Notes: a model not told the origin generated them from the letters alone. A stretch of 64,000 bases of DNA from Pseudomonas umsongensis (GCF_002236105.1 NZ_NIWU01000001.1:2170001-2234000); one strand, 5' to 3'; shown: positions 1 to 9,859, numbered from the stretch's first letter. Made by a program: numbers and translations.

Positions 1-342
1 AAGGGCATTGGCGAACACGGTGGCATGGTGCGCCGAAGTGCCGTCTTCAGCGCAAACCACACTGAAACTGATCTCCATGTGGTTTTCACCGGTCTGCTGG
101 AAGCTCTTGTGCCCACTGACCAGCTTGGGATCACTGCTGGTGATGATATAGCCCTGGCTCAGCAAGGCCCGACGAGCGGCTTCACAGGAGACCGAGTCGG
201 TCACTGGATAGTTACGGGAAAACGTTCCGGAATCATCGAAGTTCTCATGCTCGTAGATGGCGGCTTTCTTCGACGAACAACCGGCAGCAGCAGCCAGCAC
301 CAAGGCCAGCCCGACAACCCGCATGGGAATTGATTTAAACAT
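1..342 (-). CDS. DUF2242-type lipoprotein, partial (C-terminus beyond window)
   Basis: Only the first 114 codons are visible, because the gene runs off the left edge. The start at 342 follows an AGGAT-like ribosome site; an ATG at 349 stops after three codons. The N-terminus is a lipoprotein signal: a hydrophobic stretch (residues 9-20) leading to Gly-Cys22, then Ser-Ser-Lys-Lys, so it is probably lipidated on Cys22 and anchored in the envelope. The remainder resembles the DUF2242 lipoproteins of Pseudomonas (from memory of the family). Function is unknown. The next gene upstream is ppiD in the same orientation, separated by a terminator, so this is probably its own transcript. Confidence 0.65.
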   Translation of the reverse strand, partial: MFKSIPMRVVGLALVLAAAAGCSSKKAAIYEHENFDDSGTFSRNYPVTDSVSCEAARRALLSQGYIITSSDPKLVSGHKSFQQTGENHMEISFSVVCAEDGTSAHHATVFANAL

Positions 343-482
343 TGAACATCCTGAGAGAAACGGTTCGGGGCGTATTGTGCAACAGATCGATGCTTAGCGG
401 CGCACCGATTGTGTCTTAAAACAGTTACAAAACTGTTGACCCGATGGTCGGGAGAAAATTGCCTGCGTTGCGCAATGCAGCC

Positions 483-520
483 GAAAAAAAACCCCGGCCT
501 TGCGGCCGGGGTCTTCTTTT
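483..520 (-). terminator. Rho-independent terminator of ppiD
   Basis: A 9-bp GC-rich stem (491-499 with 504-512, core CCCCGGCC/GGCCGGGG) has a TTGC loop. On the minus strand it is followed by a run of eight T. It lies 30 nt past the ppiD stop. Confidence 0.85.
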
Positions 521-543
521 CATGCAAAAAGCTCGTGTCCAGA

Positions 544-2415
544 TCAGAAACGCTTGATCTCGGCCTGGCTTTCCAGCTGCTTGCGGTAGGCCGCAAAGTC
601 TTGCTGGCCAACGCGCGAAGCGAGGAAGCGACGGTATTGAGCCTTCTCTTCTTCAGTTGGCGTTGCGGCCTCATTCACGCCGTTCAGACGCACGATCATC
701 AGGCTGCCATCAGGCAACGTGACACTGCTGAAGGTCGGCTTGTCCTTGGCGGCAGGCTTTGGCATGCGGAACAACGCTTGCAGCACAGTCGGGTCCAGCC
801 CTTCCTGAGTGCGAGTCGCGGCTTCGGTTACCTTCCAGTTCTGACCCTCGATCGGGCCGTTTAATGGCGTCTTGCCATCGCGCAAGCTGGCAATCAGCTC
901 ATCAGCCTTGGTCTTGGCAGCAGCGCTGGCGTGCTCCCTGGCCAATTGCTCGCGGATCGGACCCTCGACCTTTTCCAATGGCAGTTGCGCAGGCTTCAGA
1001 TGCTCCTTGGCGCGCAACACGATCACGGTTTCGGGGTCGAGTTCGATGGCGGTGCTGTTGGCACCCTCATCCAGTACTTCCGGGCTGAAGGCTGCGGTGA
1101 CCACGGCACGGTTGGCCGTAATGCCTTCGCCACCTTCGCGGCCGAACGGCTTCGAGGTGTGAACGGTAAGCTTCAAGTCCTGCGCAGGCTGGACCAGGTC
1201 GGACGCTTCGAACGAGGCGTCTTCCAGTTGCTTGGTCGCTTCAACGAAACGCTGCTCGACCTGCTGGGCCTTCAATTCACGGGTCAGCTTGTCTTTCAGG
1301 CTGGCGAACGTCGGCACTTCAGGCGCTTCCACACCCAACAGCTTGATCAGGTGGAAACCGAAATCGGTGCGAACCGGCTCGGAAACCTGATCCTTGGCCA
1401 ACGAGTACAAGGCCTTCTCGAATGCCGGGTCGTAGACGCCAGGACCTGCAAAGCCCAGGTCGCCGCCATTGTTGGCGGAGCCCGGGTCCTGGGAGAACTC
1501 CTTGGCCAGGGCCTCGAATTGCTCGCCCTTGTTCAGGCGGGCCTGGATCTCGTCGATTTTGGCCTTGGCTTGCGCTTCGGTCGTCTTGTCGTTCACTTCG
1601 ATCAGAATGTGCGCAGCGCGGCGTTGCTCGGACAGGTTCGCAGTTTCTTTCTGATACGCCGCCTGCAGGTCTTCGTCCTTGACGCTGACCTGATCAAAGA
1701 AGGAAGCCTTCTTCAACTCCAGGTAATCGATGACCACCTGATCCGGGGTCATGAATTCCTTGGCGTGCTCGTCGTAGTAGGCCTTGACCTCTTCGTCGGT
1801 CAGCTTCACGGCCGTCGGGTCGACCTTGATGCTCAGGGAAGCGAAATCGCGGGTCTGTTTTTCCAGACGGGCAAAGGCCATGACCTGGGCGTCGGTGACG
1901 AAACCACTACCCGCCACACCGGCGCGCAGTTGTCCGATCAGCATTTCCTGAGCCAGCATCTGGCGGAATTGCATGCGGCTGTAGCCCAGTTGACGAATCA
2001 CCTGGTCGAAACGCTCAGGGCTGAACTTGCCATCCACCTGGAATTCAGGCGTTTGCAGGATGACCTGGTCCAGCGCCGCCTCGGAGAAAGCGAATTTGGA
2101 ATTTTCTGCGCCTTGCAACAGCAGCTTGCGGTCGATCAGGCCTTTGAGGGCCGATTCGCGCAGCATTTTTTCGTCGAGCAAGGAGGCGTCGAAATCCTTG
2201 CCCAGCTGTTGCATGAGTTGACGGCGTTGCATATCGACCGCCTGGCTCAGCTCGTTTTGGCTGATTTCTTCACCATTGACCTTCGCCGCCTCGTTTTTGT
2301 GCGTCGTAGCCTGGAAAATGGCGTCGAAACCGGTCAAGGCCATCAGTGCAACGATGACCCCGATAATGGTCTTGGCAATCCAGCCTTGTGAATTGTCCCT
2401 GATATTTTGCAGCAT
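544..2415 (-). CDS. ppiD: Peptidyl-prolyl cis-trans isomerase D (periplasmic folding factor)
   Basis: 623 aa, the usual PpiD length. A short cytoplasmic N-terminus is followed by one membrane anchor at about residues 16-34. A SurA-N/PpiD-type helical chaperone region comes next, then a parvulin domain at about 265-360, recognisable by AAHILIEV and GGDLGFAG, and a long C-terminal helical part. PpiD is tethered to the inner membrane at the Sec translocon and helps outer membrane and secreted proteins fold in the periplasm. It is the last gene of the minus-strand series tig-clpP-clpX-lon-hupB-ppiD, the usual order in gammaproteobacteria. The start at 2415 puts the anchor right at the N-terminus as expected. 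Confidence 0.95.
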   Translation of the reverse strand: MLQNIRDNSQGWIAKTIIGVIVALMALTGFDAIFQATTHKNEAAKVNGEEISQNELSQAVDMQRRQLMQQLGKDFDASLLDEKMLRESALKGLIDRKLLLQGAENSKFAFSEAALDQVILQTPEFQVDGKFSPERFDQVIRQLGYSRMQFRQMLAQEMLIGQLRAGVAGSGFVTDAQVMAFARLEKQTRDFASLSIKVDPTAVKLTDEEVKAYYDEHAKEFMTPDQVVIDYLELKKASFFDQVSVKDEDLQAAYQKETANLSEQRRAAHILIEVNDKTTEAQAKAKIDEIQARLNKGEQFEALAKEFSQDPGSANNGGDLGFAGPGVYDPAFEKALYSLAKDQVSEPVRTDFGFHLIKLLGVEAPEVPTFASLKDKLTRELKAQQVEQRFVEATKQLEDASFEASDLVQPAQDLKLTVHTSKPFGREGGEGITANRAVVTAAFSPEVLDEGANSTAIELDPETVIVLRAKEHLKPAQLPLEKVEGPIREQLAREHASAAAKTKADELIASLRDGKTPLNGPIEGQNWKVTEAATRTQEGLDPTVLQALFRMPKPAAKDKPTFSSVTLPDGSLMIVRLNGVNEAATPTEEEKAQYRRFLASRVGQQDFAAYRKQLESQAEIKRF

Positions 2416-2480
2416 GCGTCCCCCATAAACGGTTGAACTTCAAATTAGGCAACCGTGGAGCGTGGGTAGAATCCGGATAG

Positions 2481-2508
2481 AAGAAAGGCGCATCCGAGGA
2501 TGCGCCTT
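2481..2508 (-). terminator. Terminator after the tRNA-like element
   Basis: Stem AAGGCGCATCC/GGATGCGCCTT (2485-2495 with 2498-2508) with a 2-nt loop. On the minus strand it is followed by TTTCTTC. It begins only 9 nt past the CCA end of the tRNA-like element at 2517-2594, which suggests that RNA, or the hupB transcript carrying it, ends here. Confidence 0.8.
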
Positions 2509-2516
2509 CTCGTAAC

Positions 2517-2594
2517 TGGCGGAGCGGACCGATGACTCGACCTTGCGAGCCTCGGTGTCTCGAACCGGCAACCTGCCGGCTGGACTACCGCTCC
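2517..2594 (-). ncRNA. tRNA-Asp-like structured RNA or tRNA pseudogene
   Basis: On the minus strand 78 nt begin GGAGCGGTAGTCCAGCCGG and end GTCCGCTCCGCCA. From memory these ends nearly match a Pseudomonas tRNA-Asp: a perfect 7-bp acceptor stem, discriminator G, encoded CCA. The middle does not form a normal cloverleaf. It folds instead into a hairpin CCGGCA/TGCCGG (2565-2579) and a longer hairpin ACCGA-GGCTCG/CGAGTC-TCGGT (2528-2556). Forced into tRNA numbering, position 33 is C rather than U, so decoding is unlikely. It lies just after hupB and just before a terminator. It could be a decayed tRNA, a tRNA-shaped 3' end for the hupB mRNA, or an independent small RNA. Confidence 0.55.
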
Positions 2595-2647
2595 GCTGCC
2601 AGGTCAGGCATGACCCCGACCCGGATAGGCAAAAACCTGATTGGAAC

Positions 2648-2920
2648 TTAGTTGACAGCTTCTTTCAGTGCTTTACCAGCTTTGAAGCCTGGTTTTTTGG
2701 CAGCTGCGATTTCCAGTGTCTTACCGGTCTGTGGGTTACGACCGATGCGAGCTGGACGATCAGTTACGGAGAAAGTACCGAAACCAACCAGAACCACGGA
2801 GTCGCCGGCCTTGAGAGCGCCAGTGACGGATTCGATTACAGCGTCCAGCGCACGGCCAGCAGCAGCTTTCGGGATATCAGCGGATGCAGCGATAGCATCA
2901 ATCAGTTCCGACTTGTTCAC
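2648..2920 (-). CDS. hupB: DNA-binding protein HU-beta
   Basis: 90 aa, the standard HU length. The sequence has the typical [11 protein letters not shown] start, the VGFGTF segment, and the DNA-contacting arm around residues 53-75 with [14 protein letters not shown] is a dimeric nucleoid protein that bends DNA without strong sequence preference. The gene lies between lon and ppiD, as in most gammaproteobacteria, with its own sigma70-type promoter (3015-3044). The tRNA-like element and terminator follow, so it is probably a separate strong transcription unit. Confidence 0.97.
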   Translation of the reverse strand: MNKSELIDAIAASADIPKAAAGRALDAVIESVTGALKAGDSVVLVGFGTFSVTDRPARIGRNPQTGKTLEIAAAKKPGFKAGKALKEAVN

Positions 2921-3014
2921 TCTAAGTCCCCTTATATCTATTTGAGTATGATTCTAAGTTTTTTGGTGAAAGCAAAAACGAGTGCTGAATGGCCTACAGA
3001 CACTTAAGAGCCGC

Positions 3015-3044
3015 TTTATAACAAGGGCTCTAAAAAGCTGTCAA
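3015..3044 (-). promoter_or_regulatory. Sigma70-type promoter of hupB
   Basis: On the minus strand TTGACA (3044-3039) is a perfect -35. After an 18-bp spacer TATAAA (3020-3015) is a near-perfect -10. It is about 95 bp upstream of the hupB start and downstream of the lon stop. Confidence 0.75.
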
Positions 3045-3068
3045 GGAAGCCCCCCAGGCAAATACGTA

Positions 3069-5465
3069 CTAATGCGTGCTAATTCTTTCCTTAGAATCCG
3101 ACTCGCGTTTTTCATCCTTCGCGACTATCTCCGGAGCCACATCCGGCAAGGGCTCCGGGGCGTATTGCAGCGCAATTTGCAGGACCTCGTCAATCCATTT
3201 AACTGGTTTAATCTGAAGATCTTGCTTGATATTGTCCGGAATTTCCTTCAAATCGCGAACATTCTCTTCAGGAATGATCACCGTCTTGATTCCGCCACGA
3301 TGCGCCGCCAGCAGTTTTTCCTTCAAGCCACCGATCGCCAATACCTGGCCACGCAGGGTAATTTCACCCGTCATGGCAACATCAGCGCGTACTGGAATGC
3401 CGGTCAGTGCCGACACCAACGCCGTGCACATGCCTACGCCTGCGCTCGGGCCGTCTTTGGGCGTCGCCCCTTCCGGCATGTGGATGTGCGTGTCGCGCTT
3501 CTCGTGGAAGTCCAGGGGGATCCCCAGGCTCTTGGCACGGCTGCGAACAACGGTCAGGGCTGCGGTGATCGATTCGACCATCACGTCACCCAGGGAACCG
3601 GTCTTGATCAGTTGGCCTTTGCCCGGAACGACAGCCGCTTCGATAGTCAGCAATTCGCCGCCCACCTGAGTCCACGCCAGGCCAGTGACCTGACCGATCT
3701 GGTCCTGCTGTTCTGCCAGGCCGTAGCGGAATTTGCGCACGCCCAGGAAGTGCTCGAGCATGTCCGCCGTCACTTTCACCGAGAAGCGTTTTTCCAGCGC
3801 ATGCTCTTTCACGGCCTTGCGGCAGACCTTGGCAATCTGGCGCTCCAGGCCCCGTACACCGGCTTCGCGGGTGTAGTAGCGGATGATGTCGCGGATCGCT
3901 TCGGCGTCGAATTCCAGTTCGCCTTTTTTCAGGCCGTTGGCCGTGATCTGTTTCGGCGAGAGGTATTTGACGGCGATGTTGATCTTCTCGTCTTCCGTGT
4001 AACCGGGCAGGCGAATGACTTCCATCCGATCAAGCAGCGCGGGTGGAATGTTCATGGAGTTGGAGGTGCACAGGAACATCACGTCTGACAGGTCGTAGTC
4101 GACTTCCAGATAGTGATCGTTGAAGTTGTGGTTCTGCTCGGGATCGAGCACTTCCAGCAACGCCGACGCTGGATCGCCACGCATGTCGCTGCCCATCTTG
4201 TCGATTTCATCGAGCAGGAACAGCGGGTTGCGCACACCCACTTTTGTCATCTTTTGAATCAATCTTCCTGGCATCGAACCGATATAAGTCCGGCGATGAC
4301 CACGAATTTCCGCCTCGTCACGTACGCCGCCGAGGGCCATTCGCACGAATTTACGGTTGGTGGCGTGTGCAATGGACTCCGCCAGCGAGGTTTTACCCAC
4401 TCCAGGAGGACCCACCAGGCACAATACCGGACCACGGATCTTCTTCACGCGCTTCTGCACGGCGAGGTATTCGAGAATCCGTTCCTTGACCTCCTCGAGG
4501 CCGTAGTGATCGGCGTCGAGGATGTCTTCTGCGCGAGCCAGGTCAAGGCGCACCTTGCTCTGTGCCTTCCACGGCACCTGGACCAGCCAGTCGATATAGG
4601 AACGGACCACCGTCGCTTCGGCAGACATCGGCGACATTTGCTTGAGCTTGTTCAGCTCGGCGGTCGCCTTGGCGAGCGCGTCTTTTGGCAGTCCTGCGGC
4701 ATCGATGCGCTTTTTCAGCTCTTCGACTTCGTTATGCCCTTCGTCGCTGTCACCGAGCTCTTTCTGAATGGCCTTCATCTGCTCATTCAGGTAGTACTCG
4801 CGCTGACTGCGCTCCATTTGTTTCTTGACGCGACCGCGAATGCGTTTTTCGACCTGCAGCAGGTCGATCTCGGCATCCAGCAAAGCCAGCACGTGCTCGA
4901 CACGGGCCGACAAATCGATGATTTCGAGGATTTCCTGCTTCTGCTCGATTTTCAGCGCCATGTGCGCGGCCATGGTGTCGACCAGGCGGCCTGGCTCGTC
5001 GATGCTGTTGAGCGACGACAGGACCTCGGCAGGGACTTTCTTGCCCAATTGCACATATTGTTCGAACTGCGACAGCAGGCTGCGGACAAACACCTCCGAC
5101 TCACGCTCTGGCGCATCGACCTCGTCGATCAACGAGACTTCGGCGCGGCAGTGGCCATCCACTTCGCTGAAGCGTTCCACGGCACCGCGTTGCTCGCCTT
5201 CGACCAGAACCTTGACCGTGCCGTCAGGCAGCTTGAGCAGCTGCAGGACGGTCGCAATCGTACCCACGCGATAAAGTGCGTCTTCACCGGGATCGTCGTC
5301 AGCAGGGTTTCTCTGGGCCAGCAGAAGGATCTGCTTGTCGCCCGTCATCGCTGCCTCGAGGGCTTCGATGGATTTCTCGCGCCCCACGAACAGCGGGATA
5401 ACCATGTGCGGATAAACCACGACATCACGCAATGGCAGGAGAGGCAATTCGATGGTTGTCTTCAT
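3069..5465 (-). CDS. lon: ATP-dependent protease Lon
   Basis: 798 aa from the ATG at 5465, preceded by an AGAGGCG ribosome site; the reading frame stays open further upstream but without family similarity. Order: N-terminal substrate-recognition domain starting [14 protein letters not shown], coiled region, AAA+ ATPase with GPPGVGKTS Walker A near residue 352, then the Ser-Lys protease domain with DGPSAG (Ser674) and [10 protein letters not shown] (Lys717). Lon is a hexameric cytoplasmic protease that degrades misfolded and regulatory proteins. It sits between clpX and hupB with a terminator upstream. No convincing heat-shock (sigma32) promoter was identified by eye. Confidence 0.97.
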   Translation of the reverse strand: MKTTIELPLLPLRDVVVYPHMVIPLFVGREKSIEALEAAMTGDKQILLLAQRNPADDDPGEDALYRVGTIATVLQLLKLPDGTVKVLVEGEQRGAVERFSEVDGHCRAEVSLIDEVDAPERESEVFVRSLLSQFEQYVQLGKKVPAEVLSSLNSIDEPGRLVDTMAAHMALKIEQKQEILEIIDLSARVEHVLALLDAEIDLLQVEKRIRGRVKKQMERSQREYYLNEQMKAIQKELGDSDEGHNEVEELKKRIDAAGLPKDALAKATAELNKLKQMSPMSAEATVVRSYIDWLVQVPWKAQSKVRLDLARAEDILDADHYGLEEVKERILEYLAVQKRVKKIRGPVLCLVGPPGVGKTSLAESIAHATNRKFVRMALGGVRDEAEIRGHRRTYIGSMPGRLIQKMTKVGVRNPLFLLDEIDKMGSDMRGDPASALLEVLDPEQNHNFNDHYLEVDYDLSDVMFLCTSNSMNIPPALLDRMEVIRLPGYTEDEKINIAVKYLSPKQITANGLKKGELEFDAEAIRDIIRYYTREAGVRGLERQIAKVCRKAVKEHALEKRFSVKVTADMLEHFLGVRKFRYGLAEQQDQIGQVTGLAWTQVGGELLTIEAAVVPGKGQLIKTGSLGDVMVESITAALTVVRSRAKSLGIPLDFHEKRDTHIHMPEGATPKDGPSAGVGMCTALVSALTGIPVRADVAMTGEITLRGQVLAIGGLKEKLLAAHRGGIKTVIIPEENVRDLKEIPDNIKQDLQIKPVKWIDEVLQIALQYAPEPLPDVAPEIVAKDEKRESDSKERISTH

Positions 5466-5574
5466 GATTTCGCCTCTACGGCGGCCATAAGGCCGGAAAC
5501 AGATGGAAGTAAGCTTGAAACCAAGATGGGGGCTGCCTTCAAAAAAAACAAGCACAAAGACAGCGTTAAAACCT

Positions 5575-5606
5575 GGAAAAAACAAAGGGGCCCGAAGGCC
5601 CCTTCT
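5575..5606 (-). terminator. Terminator of clpX
   Basis: GGGGCC/GGCCCC stem (5587-5592 with 5597-5602) with a stable CGAA/TTCG loop. On the minus strand a T-rich tail TTTGTTTTTT follows. It separates clpX from lon. Confidence 0.88.
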
Positions 5607-5626
5607 TTGTACCGACTGCGCGACGC

Positions 5627-6910
5627 TTAGGCGTCTGGCGCGGCCTTGGCAGCAGGCTCACTGTTTTCGTAGATATACAGTGGCTTGGACTTGCCTTCTA
5701 TGACGCTTTCGTCGATGACTACTTTACTCACCTCGGACTGCGAGGGGATTTCATACATGGTGTCGAGCAACACACCTTCGAGAATCGAACGCAGGCCACG
5801 GGCACCGGTCTTGCGTTCCAGTGCGCGTTTTGCGACCGATTTCAATGCGTCGGCCCGGAATTCCAGGTCCACGCCTTCCATCTCGAACAGCTTGGCGTAT
5901 TGCTTGGTCAGCGCATTTTTCGGCTCGGTGAGGATCTGCATCAAGGCAGCTTCATCAAGCTCGTCCAGCGTAGCCAGGACCGGCAGGCGACCGACGAATT
6001 CCGGGATCAGACCGAACTTGACCAGATCGTCAGGCTCGACTTCACGCAGGGACTCTCCGACTTTCTTGCCTTCTTCCTTGCTGCGAACTTCCGCGTTGAA
6101 ACCGATGCCGCCCTTGGTGGAACGGTTTTGAATAACCTTTTCCAGACCGGAGAACGCACCACCGCAGATGAACAGGATGTTACGGGTGTCGACCTGAAGG
6201 AATTCCTGCTGCGGGTGCTTGCGACCACCTTGAGGCGGAACGGAAGCCACCGTGCCTTCGATCAACTTGAGCAGGGCCTGCTGTACGCCTTCACCGGAAA
6301 CGTCCCGGGTGATCGACGGGTTGTCAGACTTGCGCGAAATCTTGTCGATTTCGTCGATGTAGACAATGCCCATCTGGGCTTTTTCCACGTCGTAATCGCA
6401 CTTCTGCAACAGCTTCTGAATGATGTTCTCGACATCTTCACCCACATAACCCGCCTCGGTGAGGGTGGTTGCGTCGGCGATGGTGAACGGAACGTTCAGC
6501 AAGCGGGCCAGTGTTTCGGCAAGCAGGGTCTTACCCGAGCCTGTCGGTCCGATCAGCAAGATGTTGCTCTTGCCGAGTTCGACGTCGTCATTCTTCTTGT
6601 CACGCTGGTTGAGGCGCTTGTAGTGGTTGTACACCGCTACGGCCAGAACCTTTTTCGCACGCTCCTGACCAATCACGTATTGATCAAGGATGCCGCTGAT
6701 TTCTTTAGGCGAAGGCAATTTATGCGCGCTGCTTTCGGCCTGGGCTTCCTGCACCTCCTCACGGATGATGTCATTGCACAGGTCGACGCACTCGTCGCAG
6801 ATAAAGACCGAGGGGCCGGCAATCAATTTGCGCACTTCATGCTGGCTTTTGCCACAGAAGGAGCAATAGAGCAGCTTGCCGTTGTCCTCGCCGTTGCGGG
6901 TGTCAGTCAT
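5627..6910 (-). CDS. clpX: ATP-dependent Clp protease ATP-binding subunit ClpX
   Basis: 427 aa from ATG 6910, giving the usual MTDTRNGED start; an in-frame extension upstream is not typical. The N-terminal zinc-binding domain has Cys16, Cys19, Cys38 and Cys41. The AAA+ unfoldase domain has GPTGSGKT near residue 120 and the Walker B stretch YIDEIDKI. ClpX forms a hexamer that unfolds tagged substrates and feeds them to ClpP. It lies about 110 bp downstream of clpP in the same direction, so the two are probably cotranscribed. The gene ends with a clear terminator. Confidence 0.98.
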   Translation of the reverse strand: MTDTRNGEDNGKLLYCSFCGKSQHEVRKLIAGPSVFICDECVDLCNDIIREEVQEAQAESSAHKLPSPKEISGILDQYVIGQERAKKVLAVAVYNHYKRLNQRDKKNDDVELGKSNILLIGPTGSGKTLLAETLARLLNVPFTIADATTLTEAGYVGEDVENIIQKLLQKCDYDVEKAQMGIVYIDEIDKISRKSDNPSITRDVSGEGVQQALLKLIEGTVASVPPQGGRKHPQQEFLQVDTRNILFICGGAFSGLEKVIQNRSTKGGIGFNAEVRSKEEGKKVGESLREVEPDDLVKFGLIPEFVGRLPVLATLDELDEAALMQILTEPKNALTKQYAKLFEMEGVDLEFRADALKSVAKRALERKTGARGLRSILEGVLLDTMYEIPSQSEVSKVVIDESVIEGKSKPLYIYENSEPAAKAAPDA

Positions 6911-7021
6911 TCGTTCGATCCAAATCCGATAGGCTTGCAACACAAGATGAAGGCTATTGCGGGCTTTTTCAAGCCCGCCGGTGATCAGACTTGCCGACCA
7001 GCCTTGTTTTGAGCTGCTTAT

Positions 7022-7657
7022 TTAAGCGGGGCGCTGGTTGATCACTTCATCGATCAACCCGTACTCACGCGCGGCTTCTGCACTCATGAAGTTATCGCGG
7101 TTGGTATCACGCTCGATTTCTTCAAGGGTGCGCCCGCTGTGCTTGGCCATCAGCGTGTTGAGACGCTCACGAATGAAGAGAATTTCCTTGGCGTGGATTT
7201 CGATGTCCGACGCCTGGCCCTGGAAACCGCCCAGAGGCTGGTGAATCATCACACGCGAGTTCGGCAGGCAGTAACGCTTGCCTTTGGCACCGGCCGTCAG
7301 CAGGAACGCACCCATGCTGCACGCTTGGCCGATACAGGTGGTCGACACGTTGGGCTTGATGAACTGCATGGTGTCATAGATCGACATGCCCGCCGTCACC
7401 GAACCGCCCGGGGAGTTGATATAGAGATGGATGTCCTTGTCCGGGTTTTCCGCTTCAAGGAACAGCAGTTGCGCACAGATCAGGTTGGCCATGTAGTCCT
7501 CTACGGGGCCCACCAGAAAGATCACTCGCTCCTTGAGGAGGCGCGAGTAGATGTCGTAGGCGCGCTCGCCACGAGCGGACTGCTCGACAACCATCGGGAC
7601 CAGGCCGCCTGCGGCCTGGATATCAGAGTTCTGCTGAATATACGAATTACGGAACAT
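7022..7657 (-). CDS. clpP: ATP-dependent Clp protease proteolytic subunit
   Basis: 211 aa. The serine protease triad is visible: Ser114 in GQACSMGA, His139 in MIHQPLGG, and Asp188 in the DTNRDNF stretch. These sit three residues later than in the E. coli precursor. A short N-terminal propeptide is expected to be removed. ClpP forms a 14-subunit barrel working with ClpX or ClpA in the cytoplasm. The gene follows tig by about 90 bp and precedes clpX, the conserved tig-clpP-clpX order. Confidence 0.98.
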   Translation of the reverse strand: MFRNSYIQQNSDIQAAGGLVPMVVEQSARGERAYDIYSRLLKERVIFLVGPVEDYMANLICAQLLFLEAENPDKDIHLYINSPGGSVTAGMSIYDTMQFIKPNVSTTCIGQACSMGAFLLTAGAKGKRYCLPNSRVMIHQPLGGFQGQASDIEIHAKEILFIRERLNTLMAKHSGRTLEEIERDTNRDNFMSAEAAREYGLIDEVINQRPA

Positions 7658-7750
7658 GCTCTGCAGTCACTCCCAAATAGTTATGTCTTGAATACGCATA
7701 AGCCAGCTCGAGAGCTGGCTTATGGTGTGTGCTTCTTAGCGCAAAAATGA

Positions 7751-9061
7751 TCAGTCGGCTTGTGGAGCTTCTACCGGCTTGACCGCTTCTTCGTAAGAGA
7801 CCGATTTGTCGGTCACGCTAGCTTTCTGCAGAACAGTATCCACAACTTGCTCTTCCAGCACAACCGAACGAACTTCGTTCAGTTGCTGGTCGTTCTTGTA
7901 GTACCAGGACACAACTTGCTCAGGCTCCTGATAAGCCGAAGCCATTTCCTGAATCATCTCGCGAACGCGGGCTTCGTCAGGCTTCAGGTCGAATTGCTTG
8001 ACCACTTCAGCCACGATCAGGCCCAGGACAACACGGCGCTTGGCTTGCTCTTCGAACAGCTCGGCCGGCAGTTGGTCAGGCTTGATGTTGCCACCGAACT
8101 GCTGAACAGCCTGCACGCGCAGACGGTCAACTTCGTTGGACAGCAGAGCCTTTGGCACTTCGATCGGGTTGGTGGCCAGCAGACCGTCCATAACCTGATT
8201 CTTGACCTTGGATTTGATCGCCTGACGCAGTTCGCGCTCCATGTTCTTGCGAACTTCGGCGCGGAAGCCTTCCAGACCGGTTTCCTTGATGCCGAACTGC
8301 GCGAAGAACTCTTCGTTCAGCTCAGGCAGTTTTGGCTCGGATACGGTGTTGACGGTCACGGTGAACTCGGCGGTTTTGCCAGCCAGGTCCAGATTCTGAT
8401 AGTCCTCTGGGAAAGTCAGGTTCAGGACGCGCACCTCACCGGCTTTAGCGCCAACCAGGCCATCTTCGAAGCCTGGGATCATGCGGCCGGAGCCCAGCAC
8501 CAGTTGGGTGCCCTTGGCGGAGCCGCCAGCGAATACTTCACCGTCGACCTTGCCTTCGAAATCGATGTTCAGCTGGTCTTCGTTCTGGGCAGCGCGATCG
8601 GCCACTTCGAAACGGGTGTTCTGCTTGCGCAGGATGTCCAGCATCTTGTCCAGATCGGCATCAGCCACGTCAGCGCTCAGGCGCTCTACGGTGATACCTT
8701 CGAAACCGGCAACGGTGAACTCAGGGAACACTTCGAATACAGCGACGTATTCCAGGTCCTTGCCTGCTTCCAGGGATTTAGGCTCGATCGAAGGCGAACC
8801 CGCCGGGTTCAGCTTCTGCTCAACCACAGCTTCGTAGAAGGAAGACTGGATGACGTCGCCTACCGCTTCCTGGCGAGCTTCAGCGCCAAAACGACGCTTG
8901 ATTTCGCTCATTGGCACTTTGCCTGGACGGAAGCCAGCAATCTTGGCCTTTTGGGCTGTCTGCTGCAGACGCTTGTTGACCTGAGTCTCGATGCGCTCAG
9001 CCGGCACGGTGATGCTCATGCGGCGCTCAAGAGCAGAAGTATTTTCAACAGAAACTTGCAT
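7751..9061 (-). CDS. tig: Trigger factor (ribosome-associated chaperone and prolyl isomerase)
   Basis: 436 aa from ATG 9061. The N-terminal ribosome-binding domain carries the signature GFRPGKVP (residues 43-50). A central FKBP-type isomerase domain (about 160-245) and the long helical C-terminal arms follow. It binds nascent chains at the ribosome exit. An in-frame extension of 21 codons upstream is not conserved in the family and lacks a good ribosome site, so I prefer the later start. It heads the tig-clpP-clpX block, downstream of the tRNA operon and its terminator. Confidence 0.96.
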   Translation of the reverse strand: MQVSVENTSALERRMSITVPAERIETQVNKRLQQTAQKAKIAGFRPGKVPMSEIKRRFGAEARQEAVGDVIQSSFYEAVVEQKLNPAGSPSIEPKSLEAGKDLEYVAVFEVFPEFTVAGFEGITVERLSADVADADLDKMLDILRKQNTRFEVADRAAQNEDQLNIDFEGKVDGEVFAGGSAKGTQLVLGSGRMIPGFEDGLVGAKAGEVRVLNLTFPEDYQNLDLAGKTAEFTVTVNTVSEPKLPELNEEFFAQFGIKETGLEGFRAEVRKNMERELRQAIKSKVKNQVMDGLLATNPIEVPKALLSNEVDRLRVQAVQQFGGNIKPDQLPAELFEEQAKRRVVLGLIVAEVVKQFDLKPDEARVREMIQEMASAYQEPEQVVSWYYKNDQQLNEVRSVVLEEQVVDTVLQKASVTDKSVSYEEAVKPVEAPQAD

Positions 9062-9456
9062 GGATATTCCTCGTTGCACAGACGTTAGCCGGCCGTTTCC
9101 GACCCCAGAATCAAGGGCATGCATTCTAGTGGGTCAAACTAAAGAAGTCACCCTACTGAAAACGGGTAAAAACGCAGCAGGCAATTTATAGGTGCGAATG
9201 CACGAGTGCACCTCGCCCCGGTGGCAAATACAGCCAATCACGCCAAGGCTCTGCGCCAACCCTTCCTTATAGGGAGGAGGTTGCCAATCATTTCCCTGAC
9301 AGCCGATCTTGCGAACAAGGCCGGCGGGCAGCACGGCATCATCGGGAAACATAAAAACGACGAAACGCCCTGCCCTTGCGACCCGGAACCGGCGGTCGCT
9401 GAAACCGCTGAAACAAAAAAGGCGCCAGACTATTAATCTGGCGCCTTTTCGAAATA
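9062..9456 (-). other. Intergenic region between the tRNA operon and tig
   Basis: 395 bp with no convincing gene. It holds the tRNA operon terminator (9412-9448) at one end and must hold the tig promoter. A TTTGACC-like -35 is visible on the minus strand, but no clear -10 partner, so I do not call a promoter. The open frames here run across tRNA sequence and are not real. Confidence 0.6.
9412..9448 (-). terminator. Terminator of the tRNA operon
   Basis: Stem GGCGCCAGA/TCTGGCGCC (9421-9429 with 9437-9445) with an AT-rich loop. On the minus strand it is followed by TTTTTTGTTT. It comes directly after the promoter-distal tRNA-His. Confidence 0.85.
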
Positions 9457-9532
9457 TGGGGTGGACGATGGGGATCGAACCCACGACAACGGGAGTCACA
9501 ATCCCGTGCTCTACCAACTGAGCTACGCCCAC
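9457..9532 (-). tRNA. tRNA-His (anticodon GTG), distal copy
   Basis: Full cloverleaf. The acceptor stem GTGGGCG pairs with CGTCCAC (one G-U pair), followed by discriminator C and an encoded CCA. The anticodon loop TTGTGAC gives GTG. The T-loop GGTTCGATC is normal. The base 5' of the stem (9533) is G, as required for the G-1 identity element of tRNA-His. Last tRNA in the operon, followed by the terminator. Confidence 0.97.
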
Positions 9533-9610
9533 CATATTGCGTGCCAAAGAAGCCAAATCACTTCTTTGTTGAACCTCAACCAGGCCAGGCGGCATGGACG
9601 AAGTCTTGTT

Positions 9611-9695
9611 TGGTGCGGATGAAGAGACTCGAACTCTTACGCCTCGCGGCGCTGGAACCTAAATCCAGTGTGTCTACCAATTCCACCACATCCGC
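9611..9695 (-). tRNA. tRNA-Leu (anticodon TAG)
   Basis: 85 nt with the long variable arm of class II tRNAs. The acceptor GCGGATG pairs perfectly with CATCCGC, then A and an encoded CCA. The anticodon stem CTGGA/TCCAG encloses TTTAGGT, so the anticodon is TAG and reads CUA (and wobble) leucine codons. It is third of four in the minus-strand operon. Confidence 0.97.
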
Positions 9696-9716
9696 GAGAT
9701 GAAGCCTTAAAGCAAA

Positions 9717-9741
9717 GGCGCCAGATTGTTAATCTGGCGCC
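9717..9741 (-). other. Hairpin inside the tRNA operon, copy of the terminator stem
   Basis: GGCGCCAGATT/AATCTGGCGCC with a 3-nt loop, placed after the proximal tRNA-His just as the operon terminator follows the distal one. It lacks a good T-run on the minus strand (TTTGCTTT), so it may act as a processing signal or weak attenuator rather than a terminator. Confidence 0.6.
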
Positions 9742-9751
9742 CTTCGAAATA

Positions 9752-9827
9752 TGGGGTGGACGATGGGGATCGAACCCACGACAACGGGAGTCACAATCCC
9801 GTGCTCTACCAACTGAGCTACGCCCAC
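9752..9827 (-). tRNA. tRNA-His (anticodon GTG), proximal copy
   Basis: Identical in sequence to the other tRNA-His over the whole cloverleaf, including the encoded CCA and the G at the -1 position (9828). The flanks are also nearly identical, which shows a duplicated unit of tRNA plus trailing hairpin. It lies between tRNA-Arg and tRNA-Leu. Confidence 0.97.
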
Positions 9828-9859
9828 CATATCGCGTTACTTGTGCCAAAGCTGCCTAA

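Noticed and set aside
931..2391. 486-codon open frame antisense to ppiD
   Set aside because: Shadow of ppiD; no ribosome site, no recognisable domain.
2517..2594. Functional tRNA-Asp
   Set aside because: Only the ends match; the anticodon loop would have C at position 33 and no GTC anticodon, so I call it tRNA-like instead.
5466..5626. Heat-shock (sigma32) promoter for lon
   Set aside because: A TTGAA and a CCCATCT are visible but only about 7 bp apart, too close for a sigma32 promoter.
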